64,000 nt of DNA from Dyella_B humi. GTDB taxonomy: Bacteria; Pseudomonadota; Gammaproteobacteria; Xanthomonadales; Rhodanobacteraceae. Shown here one piece after another: positions 46,469 to 55,202 of this stretch; the stretch's first letter is position 1, and the number at the start of each line of letters is the position of its first letter. The position numbers and the translations under genes were made by a program. Where the stretch lies: contig NZ_JADIKI010000023.1 of NCBI RefSeq assembly GCF_044904605.1, positions 992,001-1,056,000 of the forward strand, written 5' to 3'. The notes below the pieces were generated by a model. The model had not been told where the DNA came from, searched no databases, and was given only the letters and a program-made list of their open reading frames with translations.

Positions 46469-46805
46469 AGGCGACAGGCGATCCTTTTCTCGTATCGAAT
46501 CCTTTATCGAATGATCTGTTGAGTCGGCACCGATATTGGGCTTCACAGCATCATCGTTGCATTGAACGAGCGGTTGACATCCGTTGCATCCACCGGCTGA
46601 ATCCGCAGTCGGAGGCGGCCAATTTGCTCGTGCGCTAATCGTACACACATTGAGTGTCGCCTCGCCCTCGCGCTGCAGCGTAAACGCTTAACACAGGGAG
46701 GTCCTGCGCAAAGTCGACGACACCTTCAGCGATCTGTTCGGCGTTCCCTATAAACCGAAGCGAACTGCGCTACGCTCTGCCTTCGTTCTTCATTGGAGAT
46801 TTCAG
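46469..46805. other. 337-base gap upstream of the VOC gene
   Basis: It includes a diverged palindrome copy (46599-46622, GAATCCGCAGTCGGAGGCGG). It is searched here for the 5' boundary (GTTRRRY) of a gene cassette, and none is seen. No gene is supported. Confidence 0.4.
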
Positions 46806-47192
46806 ATGAGGCGAGTTACTGGCATTGGAGGGATCTTCTTCCACGCGAAGGATCCTGCTGCCCTGCAAGCTTGGTACAAGCGGCACCTTGGCATCGATGT
46901 GCAGGGATGGGGAGGCACTGCGTTCACTTGGACGGATGGGTCAGGCAACCCAATGAAGGGAACAACTGTCTGGTCGATCGGTGCTGCCGGCGGCGATTGC
47001 TTCGCACCGAGCAAGTCGAGTTTCATGATCAACTACCGCGTCGAGGACTTGGCTTCGCTTCTTCAGGCATTGCGCGAAGAAGGTTGCAACGTACTCGAGA
47101 AGACGGACGACTCCGAGTATGGCAAGTTCGGCTGGGTCGTGGATCCAGAGGGGAACAAGGTCGAACTTTGGCAGCCGCCCGAGGGCCAATGA
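46806..47192 (+). CDS. VOC (glyoxalase/bleomycin-resistance) protein in a gene cassette
   Basis: The 128-residue protein has two betaalphabetabetabeta units of the vicinal-oxygen-chelate fold: GIGGIFFHAKDPAALQAWYK with the first His, and WVVDPEGNKVELWQP with the terminal Glu. These metal-binding enzymes include glyoxalases, dioxygenases and antibiotic-sequestering proteins. A complete integron attC site starts 28 bases after the stop codon in the correct orientation, so the gene was probably mobilised as a cassette. Confidence 0.88.
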   Translation: MRRVTGIGGIFFHAKDPAALQAWYKRHLGIDVQGWGGTAFTWTDGSGNPMKGTTVWSIGAAGGDCFAPSKSSFMINYRVEDLASLLQALREEGCNVLEKTDDSEYGKFGWVVDPEGNKVELWQPPEGQ

Positions 47193-47220
47193 GCCCTCGT
47201 CTGATCGGCCAGGATGCGCC

Positions 47221-47272
47221 GCCTAACTAAGCGGACCCGCCTTCGGCGGTCCGCTTGAGTCAAACGTTAGGC
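47221..47272 (+). other. Integron attC recombination site (59-base element)
   Basis: The outer core sites GCCTAAC (R'', 47221-47227) and GTTAGGC (R', 47266-47272) are perfect inverted complements. Between them AAGCGGA and TCCGCTT pair as the inner arms around CCCGCCTTCGGCGG. A TTGAGTCAAAC segment lies before R'. This is the canonical folded attC layout, 52 bases long, in the 3' region of the VOC gene. Confidence 0.88.
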
Positions 47273-47308
47273 ATCAGTCATGACATGTCGTAACACAGAT
47301 ACGTGATT

Positions 47309-47950
47309 TCAGTAATCACGAATATCCAGCGCAATAAAGCAACGCGCGCTGTATCCCTTCTCCGTTGACGGCCAAGCCAACTGGCTCAACAGACGATCAC
47401 CACCCGGCCACGGCTGGTTATCCAGCAACGCCTCGGTAACCACCGAGCCGTCATCGGCGCGGCGATGGAACAGGCGGATCCAGTGCAATTCGCCGCTCAA
47501 TGATTCGTTACGCAACGCATCGTGTAAGCCCGGCAACAAGCCATCGGGCGCAGACACGTCATCACGACTGAACGCCAGCGGGCCGACGAATACATCCCAG
47601 CTCCGCATGCCCAGATCCCAGCTTTGCAGTTGAATACGTCGATCATCGGTGACGTACCAGCATGCGGCCAACAGCACGTGCAACACATTGCGTTCGAACG
47701 CGTTCAGCGCATCGCGCGCACCGGTATCACCACGTCCATTGCCGGCAAAGCTTTCCTCGATGTGGCGCTCTTCGCTGATCACCACATCCACATCCAGGCG
47801 GCCCGGTGCACCTTCTGCGCCCTCATGCCAACTGGCGCGCACTGCAGGAAAATCACCGTCCGTTACCAGCCACTCTTCATCCAATTCCAGCTCCACGTCA
47901 TGGCGCTCGAACAGGCGAAGCAAGTCAGCTTGCACGGCGTTGTCGTTCAT
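47309..47950 (-). CDS. DUF6348-like hypothetical protein
   Basis: The 213-residue protein begins MNDNAVQADLLRLFERHDVE and shows acidic and Trp/Asp-rich segments (LQSWDLGMRSWDVFVGPLAF) with no signal peptide. It resembles cytoplasmic DUF6348 proteins of unknown function, but the assignment is from sequence character only. CAGGAG lies 7 bases before the ATG at 47950, which decides the start. It ends 36 bases from the attC site. Confidence 0.6.
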   Translation of the reverse strand: MNDNAVQADLLRLFERHDVELELDEEWLVTDGDFPAVRASWHEGAEGAPGRLDVDVVISEERHIEESFAGNGRGDTGARDALNAFERNVLHVLLAACWYVTDDRRIQLQSWDLGMRSWDVFVGPLAFSRDDVSAPDGLLPGLHDALRNESLSGELHWIRLFHRRADDGSVVTEALLDNQPWPGGDRLLSQLAWPSTEKGYSARCFIALDIRDY

Positions 47951-48147
47951 CGGAAAACTCCTGGGCGGTAAGCCGCGATAGCCTCTCATAGATGCGTTGC
48001 TGCTCCCAGCCCGCCTGCTGGAATCGAGTCGGTCACTTTTGAAGGCTCTTACTCGCTCCCGCCTTCGCGCGATTTCGATGAATACATCGTGTCGAGATGA
48101 TGACCGCTTTGGGTTACGACTTCAGCCGCTCGATGCAACGCTTACGA

Positions 48148-49014
48148 CTAGCGCGTGCCATTAACAAGTGCACGGATAGCCTGATCAAGTTCGACCTGAC
48201 CCTTGCGAACGCTGGTGTCCTCGCCTTCGAAAGTGATCCAGCCTTCGTTGAAGCCATCCAGCATCTGGATCCGCGGCACAGGGTCATTCATGCCTTGGGC
48301 GCGGAAAAGCCCAGCCCAATCTTCCCGCGGCACAACCTCGGTACGGACGGTGCGGCCAAGGACCCTGCTGAACGCTGCGGCGATGTCGTTGGGAGATACG
48401 CGGCGCGGTCCTTCCAGCTCGACCATCCGAGTGCCGGTCCATCGCTCCTGGATGAGCTCCGCTGCGATGCGCCCGACGTCTTCTGTCGAAACCATAGGGA
48501 ACGTCGCATCGACGGGTTGCAGGAAGGTATGGATGACGCCATCCCGTTGCGCCGATTCGACATCCCATTGCAGATTATCGAGAAACCAGCCGGGACGCAG
48601 TATCGTCAGCGGCATCGCCAAGCCGGCCAGTCCCTCTTCGAGGATCGTGCGCTGAGTCAGCAGGTTGGATTGCTTCGCCTGGGCTCCAATCGTCGACAGG
48701 CAGACCACCTTCCCCGGAGCGGCGGCGCTGAGCGCCTGCCGGATGGTCGCTGCACCTTTGCGAGCTTCCGGGAACCCCGGTGCCGGATCGAAATTCGACG
48801 GCGGCAGGATGAACACGCCCTCGGCACCTCGAAATGCCGCGGTCAGCGATGCCACATCGTCCATGTCGGCGATAGCCACCTCACATCCCTTTTCGGCAAA
48901 TGCCTTGCCCTTCTCCGCATCGCGGACGATGGCTCGTACAGGCTGGTGGGCGCTCAAGAGGGCTTGCGCCATGGCGCCGCCGACTTTTCCCGTGATTCCG
49001 GTAATTGCGTACAT
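48148..49014 (-). CDS. NmrA-like NAD(P)-binding protein
   Basis: The 288-residue atypical SDR has an N-terminal cofactor motif GITGKVGGAMAQALL and the segments VFILPPSNFDP, VVCLSTIGAQAK and TILRPGWFLDNLQ of the NmrA/HSCARG type (quinone reductase QorB-like). It could be an NADPH quinone oxidoreductase or redox sensor. GAGGAAAA precedes ATG 49014. It is divergent from a LysR gene 136 bases away, which probably controls it. Confidence 0.88.
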   Translation of the reverse strand: MYAITGITGKVGGAMAQALLSAHQPVRAIVRDAEKGKAFAEKGCEVAIADMDDVASLTAAFRGAEGVFILPPSNFDPAPGFPEARKGAATIRQALSAAAPGKVVCLSTIGAQAKQSNLLTQRTILEEGLAGLAMPLTILRPGWFLDNLQWDVESAQRDGVIHTFLQPVDATFPMVSTEDVGRIAAELIQERWTGTRMVELEGPRRVSPNDIAAAFSRVLGRTVRTEVVPREDWAGLFRAQGMNDPVPRIQMLDGFNEGWITFEGEDTSVRKGQVELDQAIRALVNGTR

Positions 49015-49150
49015 GGATTTTTCCTCGGTCAAAAGCTGTATTGAGGGACGAAGCGAGTCCCAGTGCTGGGCAAGTTAATAGCTAGCCATCGTTGACTGAA
49101 GTGAAATAAGATCAAAGGATTGATGATAAATAATCAAAAGGCATTTTCGG

Positions 49151-50068
49151 ATGGCGTTTGATGGGCGAGTGATCTCAAATGTCGGGGTGCTGGCCGCGAT
49201 CATCGAGAGCGGCAACTTTTCCCGCGCAGCCGAAACGCTCGGCTTGTCGCCCTCAGGCGTGAGCAGGGCGATAGCACGGCTGGAAGCGCACATCGGCGTA
49301 CGGTTGCTGGACCGCAATACACGGTCGGTATCGCTGACGGACGAGGGGCGGCGTTTCTTTGAAAACGTAGCGCCGCTATTGAACGGTATCGAAAACGCGG
49401 TGGTGCTCACTGCTGGCGCAACCGAAACCGTCAAGGGGCGCCTCCGTGTGAATGTCGACGCGTTCTTCGCCCGCATGATGCTGGCCCCTCACATCACCCG
49501 CTTTATGGACATGCACCCGGATATCTCGCTGGAACTCGTCACCAAGGATCAGCTGGGCGACCTTGTCGGTGAGGGATTCGACATCGCCGTGCGCTTCGGT
49601 GAGCCGCCCGAGTCCTCGCTCATCGCCCGCAAGCTTGCCGAGACACGCACGATTACCGTTGCCGCAAAGGCTTACCTGAAAAAGCACGGCAAGCCGGCCC
49701 ACCCGGACGATCTGGCACAACACGATTGCATTCTGGTGCGCAACTCGCTCACCGGACACCTGATGCGGGACTGGCAATATCGGCGGAACCGGAAAACGGT
49801 CGCTGTAAGCGTGCATGGGCGACTGGTGGTCAACGAAGCGGGAACGCTATTAGGCGCATGTTTGACCGGTGCAGGCATTGCACGCATGAAGGCCATCGGT
49901 ATTCGCGATCAGCTCGCTGCCGGCGAACTGGTCGAACTATTGCCAGATTGGCAATGCGAGAGCTTCCCTCTCTACGCCTTGTATCCGTCGCGCCATCTTC
50001 CTGCGGCCAAGGTGCGGGCGTTCATCGATTTCGTGGTTACGTCGTTGCTTGAACCACGGAGCAATTAG
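49151..50068 (+). CDS. LysR-family transcriptional regulator
   Basis: The 305-residue protein has an N-terminal winged helix (VLAAIIESGNFSRAAETLGL, then SPSGVSRAIARLEAHIG) and a LysR effector domain (RLRVNVDAFFARMMLAPHI). It is divergent from the NmrA-like gene across 136 bases, the usual arrangement for a regulator and its target. Confidence 0.92.
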   Translation: MAFDGRVISNVGVLAAIIESGNFSRAAETLGLSPSGVSRAIARLEAHIGVRLLDRNTRSVSLTDEGRRFFENVAPLLNGIENAVVLTAGATETVKGRLRVNVDAFFARMMLAPHITRFMDMHPDISLELVTKDQLGDLVGEGFDIAVRFGEPPESSLIARKLAETRTITVAAKAYLKKHGKPAHPDDLAQHDCILVRNSLTGHLMRDWQYRRNRKTVAVSVHGRLVVNEAGTLLGACLTGAGIARMKAIGIRDQLAAGELVELLPDWQCESFPLYALYPSRHLPAAKVRAFIDFVVTSLLEPRSN

Positions 50069-50124
50069 TCCACTGCTTAGCAGCATGCTGCTCGCGCAGT
50101 CTTCAGTGTGGTGCATCGACCGGC

Positions 50125-50152
50125 CGAGTCCGCAGTCCGAAGCGAACACTTT
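50125..50152. repeat. Dispersed degenerate palindrome, copy 6
   Basis: CGAGTCCGCAGTCCGAAGCG then AACACTTT keeps GTCCGC and GAAGCGNACA. It lies between the LysR gene and the acetyltransferase gene. Confidence 0.5.
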
Positions 50153-50178
50153 ACCGAGCTTTGTGCTGCCTCGGATGT

Positions 50179-50736
50179 TCAACCATCGATCGAACGAATG
50201 AACCGCGCTGGATTTCCTCCAACAAGGCTATTCGGGGGAACGTCCTTGGTGACTACCGAGCCTGCGGCGACAACCGAGTTTTCGCCCACCGTCACTCCAC
50301 CGATGATCGTTGCACCGGCTGCAATCCAGACGTTTCGCTCAATCACGATGCGCTTTCCGATTGTGATGGATCGGCGCTGCGAAGGGTCCAGGGGATGGCC
50401 CGCCGTGATGAGACTCACATTCGGTCCGACCATCACATCGTCCGCGATGTGGAGGCCACCAAGATCGTAGAAAGTGCAGTTCTGATTTATGAAGACATTT
50501 CGCCCTACGCGAATTTCGTCACCGCCGGCGGTGTAGAAGGGCGGGATCAGCATAAAGCTCTTGTCTACGGGCTGACCGATGAGTTCACTGAACAAGGCAC
50601 GAACTTCGTCAGCATCGTTGAACGTCAAACGGTTAAGTGCGGCGGTGATCATCCCCGCTCGTTTGACATTGGCCACCATCTTCGCTGATTCCGGCGTTCC
50701 TCCTTGGACTATCTTGGTGCGATCATCATTCGTCAT
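50179..50736 (-). CDS. Sugar O-acetyltransferase (hexapeptide repeat)
   Basis: The 185-residue left-handed beta-helix protein has the MaA/NodL family N-terminus (LIGQPVDKSFMLIPPFY), the active-site His in LITAGHPLDPSQRR and hexapeptide repeats (GATIIGGVTVGENSVVAAGS). It should acetylate sugars such as maltose or galactosides with acetyl-CoA. It is transcribed opposite to the LysR gene and converges on it. Confidence 0.93.
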   Translation of the reverse strand: MTNDDRTKIVQGGTPESAKMVANVKRAGMITAALNRLTFNDADEVRALFSELIGQPVDKSFMLIPPFYTAGGDEIRVGRNVFINQNCTFYDLGGLHIADDVMVGPNVSLITAGHPLDPSQRRSITIGKRIVIERNVWIAAGATIIGGVTVGENSVVAAGSVVTKDVPPNSLVGGNPARFIRSIDG

Positions 50737-50910
50737 TCGGTATTTCCGTATCCATGCTGGCCACTGGTTTGGATCGATTTCGCAATGTCTGCTTCAGCGC
50801 CCCCGTCTAAGCGGTGAAAGCACTATGAGTCTACCGAATCTTGGAAGCCATAAAGACGAGGCGATCACCTGCCCCAGCGGGCAAATGATCGCCTCGATGC
50901 ACCCGCATTC

Positions 50911-51333
50911 TTAGACATTACCCACAGACACCTTGCCCGTGCTTGCACGTGCGATGCGGTTGTCCAAGCTAAAAGCACCTGCACCGAAATAGGTGATCTG
51001 CAGAAGGCCACCCGCCATCATCACGTTCTTAAGAAAGTGAATCATCTGGTTTTGATCGGCAAAGTTGTGGTGGAAGAAAACGGCCGTAGCAATGGCGAAT
51101 CCCGCCAAGGCAAGCGATACAAAGCGGGCGCGAAAGCCCGACAACAGCAGAAGACCACCACCAACCTCAAAAAGCACGGAAATGGCAAAGGCAAGTGGTG
51201 GTGCAGGCAAACCGACGGACGCGATATACCCCACTGTCGCCGCATAAGCACCGAGTTTGCTCAAGCCACTCATAAGGAATGGCAGACCAAGCAAGATGCG
51301 ACCGAGTAACGGAAGAAATTTGTAACGTTCCAT
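50911..51333 (-). CDS. DoxX family membrane protein
   Basis: The 140-residue protein has four hydrophobic segments and the DoxX pattern LLGRILLGLPFLMSGLSKLG with a later FHHNFADQNQMIHFLKNVMM. Members are quinone-linked or redox-detoxifying membrane proteins. The gene follows pirin after 60 bases, in the same direction, so a shared transcript under the divergent LysR is likely. Confidence 0.9.
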   Translation of the reverse strand: MERYKFLPLLGRILLGLPFLMSGLSKLGAYAATVGYIASVGLPAPPLAFAISVLFEVGGGLLLLSGFRARFVSLALAGFAIATAVFFHHNFADQNQMIHFLKNVMMAGGLLQITYFGAGAFSLDNRIARASTGKVSVGNV

Positions 51334-51393
51334 AAGAAAGCCCTCACGAGAAATGATTAGATGAAATGACTAGGTGGAGTCGAAAAGCGTGAC

Positions 51394-52098
51394 TCAGCCG
51401 GTGTCCACCATCACCAACTCAGAATCTTCAAGTGCAACGATCTCGACGTTCGTCACATGCGTGATCGCAACGCCATCCAACGCATTCATGGGCTCGCCAT
51501 TGACCGTGACTTTTCCCGATGCCACGACGAGGTAGGCAGAACGCGACGGTGCTAATTCGTGATGGATTTTCTCCCTCGCCTGCAGCGTTACAGCGAGCAC
51601 TCGCGCATCTGCGCGAATGGGGAGCGCCCCATCGTCATTTGAAAAGCCGCTGGCAAGCACGACAAACCGGCCGGAGCGATCGTCCTTCGGAAACTTTCTC
51701 GTATTCCACTGCGGCTCACCGCCAGCCGTGCGGGGCTGCAGCCAAATCTGATAGAGCTTGAGCGGCTCATCGCCCTTGTTGAACTCAGCGTGGCGTATGC
51801 CCGTGCCGGCACTCATGACCTGGACATCGCCTGCATGGATCTGCCCTTCCGATCCCAGACTGTCACGGTGTCCGAGAATGCCTTGCCGGACATAAGTGAT
51901 GATTTCCATGTCTTTATGCCCATGGAAAGGAAATCCGCCGCCAACGGCGATCTCGTCGTCGTTCCACACGACCAGATTTCCGACCGGTTTGTGCTCCGGA
52001 TTTCCGCCATCGAAAACCGTGAAGTGGTGCTTTGCGCGCAGCCAACCGAAATCGGCATTGCCCAGTGATTCCCAGCGTCGGTGTGTGAGCATCTTCAT
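51394..52098 (-). CDS. Pirin family protein
   Basis: The 234-residue bicupin has the Pirin signature GGGFPFHGHKDMEIITYV, with metal-ligand His residues, and GTGIRHAEFNKGDEPLKLYQ. Bacterial pirins can act as quercetinases or redox-sensing regulators. Together with DoxX and the divergent LysR it forms a common proteobacterial redox-stress cluster. Confidence 0.93.
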   Translation of the reverse strand: MKMLTHRRWESLGNADFGWLRAKHHFTVFDGGNPEHKPVGNLVVWNDDEIAVGGGFPFHGHKDMEIITYVRQGILGHRDSLGSEGQIHAGDVQVMSAGTGIRHAEFNKGDEPLKLYQIWLQPRTAGGEPQWNTRKFPKDDRSGRFVVLASGFSNDDGALPIRADARVLAVTLQAREKIHHELAPSRSAYLVVASGKVTVNGEPMNALDGVAITHVTNVEIVALEDSELVMVDTG

Positions 52099-52272
52099 GT
52101 CCTCTCGCCCGGCGTCCCGTTATGGGACGGCTACCAATCAGGATTCGGCGTTGCTCTTCACTGATTTGGGCGCTGGAGGAATGCTAAATTGGCAATAATC
52201 CTAGGCATATCTCCTAATTTGCAAAGGATCATTGCCACTGGTAGAACGATAGGCGGACACCGGAGCCTACCG

Positions 52273-53184
52273 ATGAACCCGATCACGGACCTCAATAATC
52301 TTCGGCTCTTCGCGGAAGTGGTCGAGCACGGGAGTTTTACGGCCGCTGCTCGCAGCCTCGGTGTGCAGACGTCAAAGCTCAGCCGGCGGATTCGCGCACT
52401 GGAAGAGGAACTCGGCGTGCGCCTGCTAAATCGAACGAGTCGAACGCTCTCGCTCACAGAGACCGGTAGGCAGTTCTACCAACATTGCGCTGCGGTAGTC
52501 GCCGAATCAGTAGCCGCCAAAGACATCGTCGATCAGACTCGAACCACACCACAGGGCATCGTTCGGATGAGCTGTCCGGTTGCGCTTCTGTCCTCGGGCG
52601 TCGCCGCCATCATCGCCAGATATGTTCAGAACAACCCACAAGTTCGGGTACTTCTCGATGCGACCAATCGCCGTGTCGACGTGATTGAAGAGGGCCTGGA
52701 TTTCGCCATTCGAGTCAGACTTCCACCACTGGAAAATACTGACCTCGCCTTCCGGCAGCTCGGCGTGTCTGTCCAGATCCTGGTTGCTAGCCCGGCATTG
52801 ATCGCTCGCCATTCTGCTCCCCATTCCATCGAATCGTTGAGCGATTGGCCCACTCTCGCCATGTCCAGCAACAGCGAAAGATTTGTATGGAACTTGGTGG
52901 ATACCAAGGGTGTGGTGACGTCATGGACCCATCAACCGCGACTGGCGACGGATGATTTGGACAGTTTGCGCGTTGCGGCGATACAAGGCACAGGCGTTGC
53001 ATTACTGCCACGCGAGCTTGTCGATGGCGATATCAAGGCCGGCCGGTTACAACACCTTCTTCCGGATATGGCCACGACGCCGGGACTTGTGCACGCGATC
53101 TTCCCTTCTCGACGAGGCATGGTTCCAGCCGTTCGCCACTTGCTGGACGCGCTTGTTGTTGGATTTGAAGAGATGAATCGCTAA
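52273..53184 (+). CDS. LysR-family transcriptional regulator
   Basis: The 303-residue protein has an N-terminal winged helix (RLFAEVVEHGSFTAAARSLG, then VQTSKLSRRIRALEEELG) and a LysR effector domain (IVRMSCPVALLSSGVAAII). ATG 52273 has GGAG upstream; a longer frame begins at 52189. It is divergent from pirin-doxX across 174 bases and is the likely regulator. Confidence 0.92.
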   Translation: MNPITDLNNLRLFAEVVEHGSFTAAARSLGVQTSKLSRRIRALEEELGVRLLNRTSRTLSLTETGRQFYQHCAAVVAESVAAKDIVDQTRTTPQGIVRMSCPVALLSSGVAAIIARYVQNNPQVRVLLDATNRRVDVIEEGLDFAIRVRLPPLENTDLAFRQLGVSVQILVASPALIARHSAPHSIESLSDWPTLAMSSNSERFVWNLVDTKGVVTSWTHQPRLATDDLDSLRVAAIQGTGVALLPRELVDGDIKAGRLQHLLPDMATTPGLVHAIFPSRRGMVPAVRHLLDALVVGFEEMNR

Positions 53185-53377
53185 TTCCAGGAAGATCGTC
53201 GCTCGCACAGGTTCTGAAGTGATGTTGCCGACCGTTGCGGCAGTTGTGTTTCGTGAACGCTATCGCGCGATTGGCTTCATCAATCGATTCGATATCGTAA
53301 ATGAATTTGACCTATCAATCCTTCGCCTCCTAGTGTTATGCCTCGACTAATTGGCATAGCTTCAATAAGGGGGTTGC

Positions 53378-54040
53378 ATGCTTGTCCATCGTCTTGGGTT
53401 GGCCGTGGCATTAGTAATGTTTTGGGGATTGCCTGGCCACGTAAACGCCGCCACGAATCACACGGGAATTTCTGGAAAAGTCGCCTTGGTTGCTGGGTCG
53501 GGTCAGAGCCTGACGCCAGGAGAAGTCACCGATACCTTGGTCTACTTCGTACCAAAGCAAGGCAAGGTACGCGTCCATCCAGGCACCTATACGATCTACA
53601 CGGTCAATATGGATTTCAGGCCAGCCGCCATGGCCATTCCCCTTGGCAGCACGGTGAAATTCACCAATCTCGACCAGGTGCTACACAATCTCTATTCCGC
53701 AACGCCCGATTCAACGTTCGATTTTCAATTCCAGGCTTCGGGACAATCCATCGCGCACGCCTTCACCCACGCTGGGCCGGTACTGATCAGCTGCAACGTG
53801 CATCGTTCGATGGAGTTGGATCTGTTGGTGGTGCCCACGCCTTACATGGCCCAGGTCTCAGCGAATGGAAGTTTTTCGCTGCACGGTCTGCCGCCGGGCC
53901 CTGGGACTTTATATTTCTGGAATCCTCGGGCGGCACTTTCAGAACAGCCGGTGACCGTGCCCGCGGATGCCGTCGAGCAGCAGTTGATCGCCATGAAGCC
54001 GCGCGTGGCCACCGAGCTCAACGTAGGTAATAAGCGATGA
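53378..54040 (+). CDS. Secreted cupredoxin (plastocyanin-like) protein
   Basis: The 220-residue protein has a signal peptide (GLAVALVMFWGLPGHVNA|A) and a type-1 copper-like site: His in LDQVLHNLYS, then Cys, His and Met in SCNVHRSMELD. This ligand set (H, C-x2-H-x2-M) matches methylamine-utilisation-type cupredoxins. A carboxypeptidase-regulatory-like C-terminal beta part (NGSFSLHGLPPGPGTLYFWN) follows. It is periplasmic. Its stop overlaps the start of the sensor gene (ATGA), so the two are coupled. Confidence 0.88.
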   Translation: MLVHRLGLAVALVMFWGLPGHVNAATNHTGISGKVALVAGSGQSLTPGEVTDTLVYFVPKQGKVRVHPGTYTIYTVNMDFRPAAMAIPLGSTVKFTNLDQVLHNLYSATPDSTFDFQFQASGQSIAHAFTHAGPVLISCNVHRSMELDLLVVPTPYMAQVSANGSFSLHGLPPGPGTLYFWNPRAALSEQPVTVPADAVEQQLIAMKPRVATELNVGNKR

Positions 54041-55104
54041 AGCCGGCGACCCGATTCCTAATCAGCGGGCTCGTGCTGGTCGTCGCACTTACCGCTGCTG
54101 CGTCCGTGGGCGTGCTCTGGTGCGTGCATCGTGCCGCCAACGAGCGGATGCTTGATCGCATTAAGGTCGCTGGCATCGTCGGCACCGATCTGCAGGCGCA
54201 ACAACTGGAAAACCTTCAGCTGCGTGCACAGTTGCTGGCCGGCGATCCCGCTTTCGTGGACTATGTTGCACAGTCGTTGATCCCCAATCCGCAAATGGGC
54301 GGCACGGTAGATAGTCTTTCCATCAGCGATTTGCTGAAGCAACGCCGAAACGGATATGACGTAGCCATCGTGCTCGACCCGCTAGGCAAGCCCGTGAGTA
54401 GCTCCGGCTTGTTGGAGAAAGACCGGGCAAGCATCCAGCACGACGCGCTGGTGACGACATCCATCCGCGAACTCAAACAAGTACAAGGCACATGGCTGAA
54501 TAATGGGCAGTTGCTCTGGGTAGTGGCCAGCCCGCTTCTTCGCGGTAATACGCTGGTAGGTGTATTGGTCGCGGCGACGCGTGTAAGCGATGCATTCACT
54601 TCCACTATAGGCCGCGTAGCACGCAGCGATATCGCATTGGTGACCGCATCTAAGTCCAACTCGGTGTCTCTATCCGCCAGTGGCCTCGATGTACGAGTTA
54701 CGGATTTGCTGTCCAAACAGAGCGCTCAAATTCTTGCTGTATCCAGCGCAAGCGGACAGGTCTTACCACTAAAGGACGGATCGCAGGCCATTACCACATG
54801 GGTAACCCCGCTCCGTGTATCGGATGGCCAAGTGGCCTTGGTGGCGCTCGATCAGAGTGATGGCGAGGGCCGCAATCTACCTGCGGAAGGTATGCCACTG
54901 CTGCTTGGCGTAATGGTGCTAGGCGTGATCGGACTTCTTTGCGTGCTGGTTCAATGGAGAAGCACCTGGCTCCCGCTGCAACAGGTTATCGAGGTGGTTG
55001 ACCGGGCCGGTAGCGGCGACGGCCACATGACAGTACGTGTCGGCGGCAGTCCGATCGTTCGTTATTTGCGCGAGGGGATCAATCGCCTCTTGCACTCAAG
55101 ATAA
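54037..55104 (+). CDS. Membrane sensor with periplasmic Cache-like domain and no output domain
   Basis: The 355-residue protein has a TM helix (FLISGLVLVVALTAAASVGV), a periplasmic region of about 250 residues typical of double-Cache sensors (VAIVLDPLGKPVSSSG; LLWVVASPLLRGNTLVGVLV), a second TM helix (LLLGVMVLGVIGLLCVLV) and a short HAMP-like tail ending in INRLLHSR. Comparable proteins beside cupredoxins usually continue into GGDEF/EAL or other output domains; here it stops. It may signal through a partner, or be a truncated form. Confidence 0.7.
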   Translation: MKPATRFLISGLVLVVALTAAASVGVLWCVHRAANERMLDRIKVAGIVGTDLQAQQLENLQLRAQLLAGDPAFVDYVAQSLIPNPQMGGTVDSLSISDLLKQRRNGYDVAIVLDPLGKPVSSSGLLEKDRASIQHDALVTTSIRELKQVQGTWLNNGQLLWVVASPLLRGNTLVGVLVAATRVSDAFTSTIGRVARSDIALVTASKSNSVSLSASGLDVRVTDLLSKQSAQILAVSSASGQVLPLKDGSQAITTWVTPLRVSDGQVALVALDQSDGEGRNLPAEGMPLLLGVMVLGVIGLLCVLVQWRSTWLPLQQVIEVVDRAGSGDGHMTVRVGGSPIVRYLREGINRLLHSR

Positions 55105-55202
55105 AGCTGCACGGTTACAAGGCAAAGATTTGACGTTATTCACCAGGCCATCCATCAGCTTCCTTTTCGCCATCGGCGAGATGGCTGCAAAGAAGCTAAT
55201 CG

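Noticed and set aside
46680..46700. Second attC core (GCTTAAC) before the VOC gene
   Set aside because: No matching partner core or arms are nearby; probably chance.
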